A stretch of 64,000 nucleotides of DNA, taken from assembly GCA_963707575.1 (NCBI GenBank), contig OY970171.1, positions 992,001 through 1,056,000 on the forward strand, given 5' to 3'. The notes beneath the pieces are model-generated. The model was not told where the DNA came from, searched no databases, and worked only from the letters and a program-made list of their open reading frames with translations. Shown here one piece after another: positions 47,779-55,616 of the stretch (position 1 is the stretch's first letter; each line of letters starts with the position of its first letter). Source of the DNA: Gaiellasilicea sp963707575 (GTDB taxonomy: Bacteria; Actinomycetota; Thermoleophilia; Gaiellales; Gaiellaceae). The translations under genes and the position numbers were made by a program.

Positions 47779-48780
47779 CTAGCCCGCTGCCTCGACTGCG
47801 GCGTCGAAGTCGCCCTGCGCCTGCTCGAGCTGCTCGTCGGTGAGCGGCACGAACTGCGACGCCTCCGCGATCTCGGTCTCGTTCTCGAGGATGTAGCCAA
47901 CGAACGCCTCAACCTCGGGACGGGCGAACGACTCGTTCTTCGCGTAGACGAAGAGCGGGCGCGAGAGCGGCGTGTACGTGCCGTCCTGCGCGTTCTCGAC
48001 GCTCGGCGCGACACAGCCGTCGCCGGCGTCGATCTCGAGCGCCTTCAGCGTGTCCTGGTTCTCCTCGAAGTACGAGAAGCCGAAGTATCCGAGGCCGCCG
48101 GGCTCGCCCGAGACGCCCGTGACGATCGTGTTGTCGTCCTCGCTCGCGGCGTAGTCGGAGCGGCTCGCGCCCTCCTCGCCGTTGATCGCGTCGGTGAAGT
48201 AGTCGAATGTGCCGGAGTCCGTTCCAGGCCCGAAGAGCGTCAGCTTCTCGTCGGGGAAGGAGGGATCGATGTCGCTCCAGCTCGACACGGTCGAGTCCGG
48301 GCCCCAGATCGCCGCCAGCTGCTCGACGGTGAGGCAGTCGACCCAGTCGTTCTCGGTGTTCACGACGACCGTGAGCGCGTCGTTCGCGACCTGGAACTCC
48401 GTGTAGTCGATCGCGGCATCCGTGCAGATCTGCGCCTCGTCGTCGTCGATCGCCCGCGAGGCGTTGGAGAGGTCGGTCTCGCCGCGGCAGAAGCGCTCGA
48501 AGCCGCCGCCCGTCCCGGAGACGCCGACGGTGATCTGCACGTCGGGCTCGACGTCACGGAAGCGCTCCGCGGCCGCGGTCGTGAAGGGCCCGACCGTGCT
48601 GGAGCCGTCGGCCTGGATGCGTCCCGACAGCCCCTCGCCGGTGGCCTCGGCCGTGGTCGTCTCGTCGCTCGCCTCGTCGTCTCCGCCGCGTCCGTCTCCG
48701 CCGCAGCCGGCCGCAAGGGCGGCGACGAGGGCGAGCAGGAGCGCGACCAGTGTGATCTTCCTGGGCGTGGTGTTTGTCAT
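47779..48780 (-). CDS. pstS: Phosphate ABC transporter substrate-binding lipoprotein (second copy)
   Basis: 333 residues. Signal peptide and lipobox (LVAALAAGCGG, Cys near 26) mark a lipoprotein tethered outside the membrane, followed by an acidic Asp/Glu/Thr spacer. Phosphate-binding motifs are DGSSTVGPFTTAAAE, GVSGTGGGFERFC and FGPGTDSGTFDYF. First gene of pstSCAB-phoU, behind three PHO-box units at 48825-48853. It is clearly related to the first copy at 42380 but differs in anchoring. Confidence 0.93.
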   Translation of the reverse strand: MTNTTPRKITLVALLLALVAALAAGCGGDGRGGDDEASDETTTAEATGEGLSGRIQADGSSTVGPFTTAAAERFRDVEPDVQITVGVSGTGGGFERFCRGETDLSNASRAIDDDEAQICTDAAIDYTEFQVANDALTVVVNTENDWVDCLTVEQLAAIWGPDSTVSSWSDIDPSFPDEKLTLFGPGTDSGTFDYFTDAINGEEGASRSDYAASEDDNTIVTGVSGEPGGLGYFGFSYFEENQDTLKALEIDAGDGCVAPSVENAQDGTYTPLSRPLFVYAKNESFARPEVEAFVGYILENETEIAEASQFVPLTDEQLEQAQGDFDAAVEAAG

Positions 48781-48824
48781 GGCCCGAGTGTTCCGGCGCA
48801 GGGATGGTGGATGGGCTGCCGCAC

Positions 48825-48853
48825 GGTGAAGATCTGGTGAAAGGGTGGTGAAG
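48825..48853. promoter_or_regulatory. PHO box of the pst operon
   Basis: GGTGAAG (48825), GGTGAAA (48836) and GGTGAAG (48847) occur at exact 11-bp spacing; read in the pstS direction they are TTCACC repeats. They lie 45-73 bp before the pstS start and 4 bp after the phoR stop. The best box in the window. Confidence 0.75.
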
Positions 48854-48856
48854 CAG

Positions 48857-49771
48857 CTAGCGCGGCGGAGGAAAGACGCAGCGCACGACGAGTCCGTGGC
48901 CGCGCGAGCTGCGAGCTTCGACGGTCCCGCCCGCCGAGGCGACGACGTGCTTCACGATCGCGAGGCCGAGGCCCGTGCCGCGGGATGCCCGCGAGCGGTC
49001 GGCGCGGTAGAAGCGCTCGAAGAGCCGCGAGACCTCGGCCTCGTCCACCCCGGCGCCGTCGTCCGCGACGCTCAGCACGACGCCGTCCGGCTCGCGCTCG
49101 ACAGCAAGCCGGGCAGTTGCACCGGGGCCGGCGTAGCGGATCGCGTTCTCGGCGAGGTTCTGCGCGACCACCCGGAGCATGCGCGGGCGCACCTCGATTG
49201 CGGCGTCGGGCTGGCCGCCGACCTCGAGCTGCACGCCGGCGCGGGCGGCGCGCTCCACCAGCTCGGCCGCGACGGCCTCCAGCTCCGGCAGCACGGGCGT
49301 CGCGCCCAGCGACACCACGCGCGCGCCCGACTCGAGCTCGGAGAGGAAGAGCACCTCGTCGATCAGCTCGCGGATCTGCTCGACCTCGCGCCGCGCCCCC
49401 TCCACGTGCTCGGCGGCGTCCTCGCCCGGGAGCAGCGCGAGCTCGAGCAGCGCGAGCAGCCGCGCGAGCGGCGTCCGCAGCTCGTGCGAGACGGCGGCGG
49501 TGAAACCGGAGCGGAGCTCCTCGTAGGCGGCGAGATCGCCGACCTCGGAGACGTAGACGAGCCGCTCCTCGCGGCCGTCGACGCTGTACGGGACGACGAG
49601 CGCCCGCTCGCCGCCGATCAGGTCGTGCGAGACCTGCTCGCCCTCGCGGATGCCGAGCGACTGCCGCGCGCGCCGACTGGCGGCGACGACGATCCCGTCC
49701 GCGTCGAGCACGACGACGGCCTCGCGGCTCTCCTCCACGAGCACCTGGCCGCGCACCGCATCGGCGTTCAC
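48857..49771 (-). CDS. phoR: PhoR-like sensor histidine kinase
   Basis: 304 residues, no membrane segment. An N-terminal PAS-like domain (AVVVLDADGIVVAASRRARQ) is followed by HisKA with SHELRTPLARLLALL and HATPase with VAQNLAENAIRYAGP, VADDGAG and SRGTGLGLAIVKHVV. Mycobacterial and Streptomyces PhoR kinases are membrane-bound, so this soluble form is unusual; it may receive the signal from PhoU/Pst. It is divergent from the phoP-like regulator and ends just before the pst PHO box. The Pho role is inferred from context. Confidence 0.82.
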   Translation of the reverse strand: MNADAVRGQVLVEESREAVVVLDADGIVVAASRRARQSLGIREGEQVSHDLIGGERALVVPYSVDGREERLVYVSEVGDLAAYEELRSGFTAAVSHELRTPLARLLALLELALLPGEDAAEHVEGARREVEQIRELIDEVLFLSELESGARVVSLGATPVLPELEAVAAELVERAARAGVQLEVGGQPDAAIEVRPRMLRVVAQNLAENAIRYAGPGATARLAVEREPDGVVLSVADDGAGVDEAEVSRLFERFYRADRSRASRGTGLGLAIVKHVVASAGGTVEARSSRGHGLVVRCVFPPPR

Positions 49772-49945
49772 GTTCGCGTTCTAACAGACGAGGACGCCAC
49801 GGTTTCCTGGCGCGCCGCTCGCGGTGCGTAGGCCGGTGGAACAGTACGAGCGTACGGGCCGCCGGCTGGAGCGCCGCGAGCGGCGCGAGTCTGCGCCGGA
49901 GGCGGGCTCCGCCCGCCGAGAGGCGCAGGCGGCCAGGGAGGCGTG

Positions 49946-49974
49946 GTTCACCACTCCGATACCAGTCCTTCACC
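49946..49974. promoter_or_regulatory. PHO-box-like repeats before the phoP-like gene
   Basis: GTTCACC (49946), CGATACC (49957, degenerate) and CTTCACC (49968) follow at 11-bp steps, ending 23 bp before the regulator start. The layout suggests autoregulation of the phoP-like gene. Confidence 0.5.
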
Positions 49975-49997
49975 TCGCGAGAGCCTGTCCGCCTTGC

Positions 49998-50705
49998 ATG
50001 ATGCACAGGGTGACGAAGGTCCTGATCATCGAGGACGACGACGTGATCGCCCAGGGCATGTCGCGCCACCTGGGCGCGGCCGGCTTCGAGGCGGTGAGCG
50101 TCGCGAACGGCGAGACCGGTCTCGCCCGTCTGCGCTACGAGCATCCCGACGTGTGCGTCCTCGACCTGATGCTTCCCGGCCTCGACGGCTGGAAGGTGCT
50201 CGAGCAGGCCCGCGGCGAGGGGATCGGCACGCCGATCGTCGTCGTCAGCGCCCGCGGGACCGAGCACGACCGGATCCACGCGCTGGAGATCGGCGCCGAC
50301 GACTACCTCGTGAAGCCGTTCTCGATGAAGGAGCTGGCCGCCCGCGTCGGAGCGGCGGCGCGCCGCGGCACGCGTGCGCAGGAGTCACGGCGCGGCGAGG
50401 AGCTCGAGATCGAGGAGTTGCGCCTCGACCCCCGTAACGTCCAGGCCTACGTGGACGGCGCGAGCGCGGATCTGACCCCGACGGAGTTCCGCCTCGTCTA
50501 TGCGCTCGCGCTCGAGCAGGGCCGCGTGCTCACCCGGGACGAGCTGCTCCAGCGCGTCTGGGGCCGCCGTGCCTCCCACCGCGACCGCACCGTCGACGTC
50601 TTCGTCCGCAAGCTGCGCGAGAAGATCGACCAGCGCGCGGCGAGCCATACGTTCATCCAGACGCGCTACGGCGTCGGCTACAAGCTCGAAGCGACGCCGA
50701 AATAG
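49998..50705 (+). CDS. phoP: PhoP/PhoB-like response regulator
   Basis: 235 residues. Receiver: IEDDDVIAQGM, phospho-Asp in CVLDLMLPGLDG, Lys in DDYLVKPFSMKEL. Winged helix: LTPTEFRLVYALALEQGRVL and RTVDVFVRKLREKIDQ. It belongs to the OmpR/PhoB family and, beside phoR and pst genes with PHO boxes, is the likely PhoP. The start is uncertain: tandem ATGs at 49998/50001 or GTG 50010, none with a strong ribosome-binding site. It is divergent from phoR with 226 bp between. Confidence 0.85.
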   Translation: MMHRVTKVLIIEDDDVIAQGMSRHLGAAGFEAVSVANGETGLARLRYEHPDVCVLDLMLPGLDGWKVLEQARGEGIGTPIVVVSARGTEHDRIHALEIGADDYLVKPFSMKELAARVGAAARRGTRAQESRRGEELEIEELRLDPRNVQAYVDGASADLTPTEFRLVYALALEQGRVLTRDELLQRVWGRRASHRDRTVDVFVRKLREKIDQRAASHTFIQTRYGVGYKLEATPK

Positions 50706-50751
50706 GTCGCCGGACGGTTTGCGGGCTCGGCGTGACGGTGACGAGAGGCTG

Positions 50752-51036
50752 GTGCTGACCCTGTACCAGGCCGAATGGTGCCCGCACTCGCACCGGGTGC
50801 GCATGCGGCTCACCGAGCTGGGACTGCCCTTTCTGGCGATGCAGGTCGAGCCCCGGCCGGAGGACCGGGACGAGCTTCGTGAGGCGAGCGGAGCCGACTC
50901 GATTCCCGTCCTCGTCACGGAGGAGGGAGAGGCGATCGGCGGCGACGACGCAATCGTCGCCTGGCTCGATGAGCACTACGCCGAGCCGGCTTCCGCGCAG
51001 GGACACCGCGCCCAGGCCCGAGCGCACGCCACGTAG
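50752..51036 (+). CDS. Glutaredoxin / GST N-terminal-domain protein
   Basis: 94 residues of thioredoxin fold: LTLYQAEWCPHSHRVRMRLT with a C-P-H-S active site, cis-Pro in SIPVLVTEEG, and GGDDAIVAWLDEHY. This matches the N-terminal domain of glutathione transferases or a monothiol glutaredoxin. GTG 50752 has GAGAGG just before it. Actinobacteria generally use mycothiol rather than glutathione, so the thiol partner is open. Converges on the PASTA gene. Confidence 0.78.
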   Translation: MLTLYQAEWCPHSHRVRMRLTELGLPFLAMQVEPRPEDRDELREASGADSIPVLVTEEGEAIGGDDAIVAWLDEHYAEPASAQGHRAQARAHAT

Positions 51037-51038
51037 GA

Positions 51039-52001
51039 CTAGCCGCCGAGACGTCCGACGGTCAGCGTGACCTCCCAGCCGCCCGGCGCCTCGTCGCTCG
51101 GCTGCTGGTCGACGACCCGACCCTCCTCGGCAGGCGTGGGAGCGTCCACCTTCACCACCTGCACGCGGAAGCCGGCCGCGCGTAGCTCGTCGCGCGCCTC
51201 TTCCTCGCCCTGCCCGACGACGTCGGGGAGGGCGCTCGTCGGGGCCGGATCCGGGCCCGTCGAGACGTTGATCTGGACGGTGTCGCCGCGTTCAAGGCTC
51301 GCGCCGGGCTCGCGGGCCTGCGCGACGACGAGTGCCTCGGGCTCCTGTGAGGGCACGAGCTGCACGGATGCCTTCAGGCCTGCCTGCTGCAGCGAGCGCA
51401 CGGCCTCGGTCTGCTGCAGGCCGACCACGTCGGGAACGGTCGCCGGCTCGGGCGGTGAGGGCGGCGTCCCACCCGCCGAGACGTTCAAGCGCACGGCCGA
51501 GCCCTCGTCCACCTCGGTGCCCGCTGCCGGGTTCTGCGCCACCACGGTGCCTCCGGGTTGCGCCGAGGGCACGGTCTGGACGTTCGCCCGCAACCCGGCC
51601 TCACGCAGCGTCTCCTGCGCCTCGGCGGACTGCGCGCCGACGAGGTCGGGCACCTGGGTCGTCGCGACGGCGGTCGTCGCCTGCGTCGTCGCGCTCGTCG
51701 TCGTGCCACTCGTCGTCGTGTCGTTCGTCGTCGTCGAGTCCGTCGTCGGCTGTGTGGTCGTGGGCGTCGCGGACGGCTCCTCGTCGTCGCCCGAGAGGTA
51801 GAACGCCGCGCCGAGCCCGGCCAGGACGAGCACGAGCAGGCCGAGCAGCCACGGCCACAGCGTCGGCCGCGGCGGGCGTGGCGGCGGAGCAGCCTCTCGC
51901 TCCTCCTCGACCAGCACGTGGTGATCGGGCCCCGGCTGCCACTCGGGGTCGATGACGGTCTCCCCCTCGGGGTCGAGAGGCTCGTCGGGTGGACGCGACA
52001 T
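51039..52001 (-). CDS. Membrane-anchored PASTA-repeat protein
   Basis: 320 residues. An acidic cytoplasmic N-terminus (about 1-45), one helix (LWPWLLGLLVLVLAGLGAAF), a Thr-rich spacer, then three PASTA domains beginning VPDLVGAQSAEAQETLREAG, VPDVVGLQQTEAVRSLQQAG and LPDVVGQGEEEARDELRAAG. PASTA domains bind peptidoglycan fragments in PknB-type kinases, but no kinase domain is present here, so it may be a wall sensor or anchor. Divergent from the haloalkane dehalogenase with only 30 bp between starts. Confidence 0.88.
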   Translation of the reverse strand: MSRPPDEPLDPEGETVIDPEWQPGPDHHVLVEEEREAAPPPRPPRPTLWPWLLGLLVLVLAGLGAAFYLSGDDEEPSATPTTTQPTTDSTTTNDTTTSGTTTSATTQATTAVATTQVPDLVGAQSAEAQETLREAGLRANVQTVPSAQPGGTVVAQNPAAGTEVDEGSAVRLNVSAGGTPPSPPEPATVPDVVGLQQTEAVRSLQQAGLKASVQLVPSQEPEALVVAQAREPGASLERGDTVQINVSTGPDPAPTSALPDVVGQGEEEARDELRAAGFRVQVVKVDAPTPAEEGRVVDQQPSDEAPGGWEVTLTVGRLGG

Positions 52002-52031
52002 GAGCCACGCTTCCCGCTGCGCGGCTTTTCG

Positions 52032-52940
52032 ATGCCTGCGCAGAATCTGCTGATGGCCGCCTCCGATTCCTATCGCACGCCCGAGGACCGGTTCGACGGC
52101 CTGCCCGGCTATGCGTTCGAGCCGCACTACGTGGACCAGGACGGCCTGCGCCTGCACTACCTCGACGAGGGCGCGGGGCCACCCGTGCTCCTCCTGCACG
52201 GCGAGCCGACCTGGTCGTACCTCTACCGCAAGGTCATCCCCGAGCTCGTGTCGTCGGCCCGCGCGGTCGCGCCCGACTACTTCGGCTTCGGCCGCTCCGA
52301 CAAGCCGCTCGCCGCCGAGGGCTACACCTACGACTCCCACACGACCTCGATCCGCCGGCTCGTCGAGGAGCTCGACCTCCGCGAGCTCACCCTCGTCGTG
52401 CAGGACTGGGGCGGCCCGATCGGCCTGCGCTTCGCAGTCGAGCAGCCCGAGCGCGTCGCCCGCCTCGTCGTCCTGAACACCGGCATCGACGCGGGACGCC
52501 CGCCCTCGGAGGAGTGGCTGCGCTTCCGGGCCTTCGTCCGCCGGCACGGGCCCGAGCTCGTGCCGGGCCGGCTCGTCGGCCTCTCGTGCGTCCAGCCGCT
52601 GGCCGACGAGGTCGAGGAGGCCTACAGCGCGCCCTGGCCGGTACCGGAGTCGAAGGCGGGCGTGATCGCGTTCCCGGAGCTCGTACCCACCGAGCCGGAG
52701 CACCCCTCGACGGAGCCGATGCTGCGCGTGCGGGAGGCACTCGGGCGCTGGGAGAAGCCCGCGCTCGTCCTCTTCTCGGACTCGGATCCGATCTTCACGC
52801 CGCTCGTCGCGGAGCGGATCGCGGCGCACATCCCCGGTGCGGGCGAGGCGGAAATCGTCAGCGGCGCGGGGCACTTCCTCCAGGAGGACAAGGGCGCCGA
52901 GGTCGGCGCCCGCATCGCCCGCTTCGTCGCCGAGACCTAG
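52032..52940 (+). CDS. Haloalkane dehalogenase
   Basis: 302 residues, alpha/beta hydrolase. Nucleophile D125 and halide-binding W126 are in VVQDWGGPIG, oxyanion/halide region in HGEPTWSYLYR, acid D252 in DSDPIF, base H281 in GAGHFLQ. This is the DhlA-like subclass with Asp-Trp nucleophile elbow, which converts haloalkanes to alcohols plus halide. An ATG at 52053 is an alternative start. Its stop overlaps the convergent MMPL gene by 4 bp. The natural substrate is unknown. Confidence 0.9.
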   Translation: MPAQNLLMAASDSYRTPEDRFDGLPGYAFEPHYVDQDGLRLHYLDEGAGPPVLLLHGEPTWSYLYRKVIPELVSSARAVAPDYFGFGRSDKPLAAEGYTYDSHTTSIRRLVEELDLRELTLVVQDWGGPIGLRFAVEQPERVARLVVLNTGIDAGRPPSEEWLRFRAFVRRHGPELVPGRLVGLSCVQPLADEVEEAYSAPWPVPESKAGVIAFPELVPTEPEHPSTEPMLRVREALGRWEKPALVLFSDSDPIFTPLVAERIAAHIPGAGEAEIVSGAGHFLQEDKGAEVGARIARFVAET

Positions 52941-55117
52941 GAGGGCTTGTCCTCGCGCGGGCTCTCGAGCTCGAGATGCGGGAGCCACTCGAGCCACCCC
53001 GGGAGATACCAGTTGCGGTCGCCGAGGAGCTCCATCGCGGCGGGCACGAGCACCGACCGGATCACCGTCGCGTCGATCAGGAGTGAGATCGCGATTCCGA
53101 AGCCCATCTGCTGGAACATGACGAGGTCGCCCGTCGCGAAGCCGGAGAAGACGACGATGATGATCAGCGCGGCCCCCGTGATCAGGCGTGCGGTCGTCCG
53201 CACGCCGTACCCGACTGCCTCGCTGTTGTCGCGCGTCTGCCCGTAGCGCTCCCGGATCCGCGAGAGCAGGAAGACGTGGTAGTCCATCGAGAGCGCGAAG
53301 AGCACGGAGAAGAGGAACAGCGGCAGCCAGGCTTCGATCGAGTCCACCCGCGGGAAGCCGAAGAACTCGTTGCCGACGCCCTTCTGGAAGACGAGCACGA
53401 GCACGCCGTACGCCGCTCCGACCGAGAGCAGGTTCAGCACGATCGCCTTCGCCGGCACCACGATCGAGCGGAACGCGACCGTGAGCAGGATGAAGCTGAG
53501 CGCGAGCACGAACAGGAAGACGACCGGGAGCCAGCGCTCCATCAGCTCACGGTAGTCGACGATCTCGGCCGTCTCGCCGGTCACGAACGCCTCGGCGTCG
53601 ATCCCCGCGAGGGCCTCCGGCACGACCTGCGAGCGCAGACGCTCGATCGCCTGTACGGCGCTCTCGTCGCGGCTGTCGCCTGCGACGAGGGCCTCGACGA
53701 TCGCGATGTCCCGGCCCGAGGGCATCTCTGTCTCGGGCTCGCGGAACGCCGGATCGTCGGTGATCGCCGCAGCGAGCCGCTCGACCGCGCTGCGGACGTC
53801 CGGATCCCCGGTCGCGGCATCGACGACGACGATCGCGGAGTCGATGGTCCCCACGCCGAAGTGCTCCTCCAGCGCGTTGAACCCGCGCTTGGAGGCGTAC
53901 GTGTCGGGCAGCGTCCGGATCCCGGCCGAGCCCGTGCGCAGGTCGAGCGCGGGCAGCGCGAGCGCGAGGAGGAACGCCGTGGCGAGCACGAGACTCACGA
54001 CCGGCCGGCGCTGGACCCTGTCCACCACCCAGCCCCAGAAGCGCCCCTCGCCGGTGCCGCCGCCGCCGAGGAACGGCACCCGCAGGGCGTCCACGCGGTC
54101 CCCGAGCAGCGCGAGCACGGCGGGGAGGAGCGTCGTCGCGGCGACGACAGCGGTGATCCCGACGAGAATCGCTCCGGCCGCCAGGCTGCGCAGGATCGTG
54201 TCCGGGACGAGCAGCATCCCCGTCAGGGCGATCACGAACGCCGAGCCGCTGAAGAAGACGGCGCGGCTGGCCGTGCGCCCGGTCGCCTCGATCGCGGCGA
54301 GCTGCTCGACTCCCTGCCGGCGCTCCTCCCGGAAGCGCGAGACGATGAAGAGGGCGTAGTCGACGCCGAGGGCGAGACCCATCCCCGTGAGCATGTTCAC
54401 GACGAAGAAGGAGAAGACCCAGACCTGGCCGAGCACCGCAACGAGGGCGAGCGCGAGCGTGATCGCGACGATCGCGAGCAAGAGGGGCACGAGCGAGGCC
54501 ACGACGGCGCCGAACACGAGCAGCAGCACGATCAGGGCGGCCGGCAGGCCGAAGAAGAGCTCCCCTTCCTTCAGGTCCTTGTTCGAGATCTCGAGGAAGT
54601 CGCTGTCGGCCGTGAACTCGCCCGTGATCGCGACCTCGAGGGGCCCCGCGTCGGCGTCCTCGACGACGGCGATCACGTCGTCGATCCGGTCCTCGCCGTC
54701 CGGCCCGAGCGCCAGCGTGATCAGCGTCGCCTCGCCGTCGGGTGCGACCAGGCTGCGATCGCCGGTGCCGTAGAAGGTGCGCACCTCATGCGTGAGGCCC
54801 GTCGCCTCGAGCGCCGCCGCCAGCTGCTCCACCTCGCCCCGCACGGCGGCGTCCTCGACGCTCCGGCCCGGCGCGCTCACGATCACGATCTCGTTCACGT
54901 TTGGCTCCGGGGACTCCGACGGGCTCGGCGGGATCCGCTCGCCCAGCAAGGCGTACCCCTGCCGCGACTCCGAGTCGCTCGACACGTCCGAGTCGGTGGT
55001 GAGCGCGTCGGGCAGCAACAGGGCGATCGCCGCCACGGCGACGAGGAACGCGAGCGCCCAGATAGCGATCGTGCGCCTGGGATGGAGAGCGGCGGCGCGG
55101 GCGAGCCTCTCGGTCAT
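52937..55117 (-). CDS. MMPL family RND-type transporter
   Basis: 726 residues. It has the usual MMPL duplication with proton-relay motifs ALGVDYALFIVSRF and ALSMDYHVFLLSRI, and external domains of about 150 residues each. Divergent from the MarR regulator with two operator-like repeats in the 67-bp gap, so it is probably a MarR-controlled exporter. Third MMPL of the window. Confidence 0.9.
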   Translation of the reverse strand: MTERLARAAALHPRRTIAIWALAFLVAVAAIALLLPDALTTDSDVSSDSESRQGYALLGERIPPSPSESPEPNVNEIVIVSAPGRSVEDAAVRGEVEQLAAALEATGLTHEVRTFYGTGDRSLVAPDGEATLITLALGPDGEDRIDDVIAVVEDADAGPLEVAITGEFTADSDFLEISNKDLKEGELFFGLPAALIVLLLVFGAVVASLVPLLLAIVAITLALALVAVLGQVWVFSFFVVNMLTGMGLALGVDYALFIVSRFREERRQGVEQLAAIEATGRTASRAVFFSGSAFVIALTGMLLVPDTILRSLAAGAILVGITAVVAATTLLPAVLALLGDRVDALRVPFLGGGGTGEGRFWGWVVDRVQRRPVVSLVLATAFLLALALPALDLRTGSAGIRTLPDTYASKRGFNALEEHFGVGTIDSAIVVVDAATGDPDVRSAVERLAAAITDDPAFREPETEMPSGRDIAIVEALVAGDSRDESAVQAIERLRSQVVPEALAGIDAEAFVTGETAEIVDYRELMERWLPVVFLFVLALSFILLTVAFRSIVVPAKAIVLNLLSVGAAYGVLVLVFQKGVGNEFFGFPRVDSIEAWLPLFLFSVLFALSMDYHVFLLSRIRERYGQTRDNSEAVGYGVRTTARLITGAALIIIVVFSGFATGDLVMFQQMGFGIAISLLIDATVIRSVLVPAAMELLGDRNWYLPGWLEWLPHLELESPREDKPS

Positions 55118-55172
55118 CCGCCCGACGCTACCGGCTCCGGCGCTCGCGGCTCAAATAGCGTTTGTGTTAAGG

Positions 55173-55200
55173 TTAACGACGTTAATGATTAACGACGTTA
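55173..55200. promoter_or_regulatory. Two MarR-type operators overlapping the marR start
   Basis: TTAACGACGTTAA (55173-55185) and TTAACGACGTTA (55189-55200) are two copies of a dyad (TTAAC-GAC-GTTAA) with 16-bp period. The first ends at the A of the start codon and the second covers codons 2-6. Binding here would block marR transcription and the divergent MMPL promoter. Confidence 0.6.
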
Positions 55201-55616
55201 CCGCCGACCCGCTCGCCGTCGCGAACCAGCTGCGGCCGGTGCTGCTGCGGCTCGCGCGGGAGCTGCGCCAGGAGACCGAGGATCTTGGCATCACCAGCCG
55301 CCAGGCGACGCTGCTTTGGCAGATCCGCAGCCGCCCTGGGCTGAGCCTGCGCGAGCTCGCCGCCGTGGAGGGAATCTCCGCGCCGGCCCTCTCGGGCCAC
55401 GTCGACCGGCTCGTGAAGGCCGGCCTCGTCGAGCGCGTCCGGGACGCCGGCGACCGCCGCCGTGTCGGTCTCGAGCTGACCGAGGAGGGCGCGAAGCTGC
55501 TCCGGCGCGTGCGCGCACGCCGCACGTCGTGGCTTGCCGACCGGCTCCGCGGCCTGGAGCCGGACGAGGTCGAGGCGATCGAAGCGGCGCTCGAGCCGCT
55601 GGGACGGCTGCTGTGA
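55185..55616 (+). CDS. MarR family transcriptional regulator
   Basis: 143 residues. Winged helix with SLRELAAVEGISAPALSGHV and wing AGDRRRVGLELTEEG. ATG 55185 leaves the leader within the operator sequence and without a ribosome-binding site, so it may be translated from a leaderless or very short-leader mRNA. Its stop overlaps the downstream MFS gene by 4 bp. It likely controls itself, the MFS exporter and the divergent MMPL. Confidence 0.92.
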   Translation: MINDVTADPLAVANQLRPVLLRLARELRQETEDLGITSRQATLLWQIRSRPGLSLRELAAVEGISAPALSGHVDRLVKAGLVERVRDAGDRRRVGLELTEEGAKLLRRVRARRTSWLADRLRGLEPDEVEAIEAALEPLGRLL

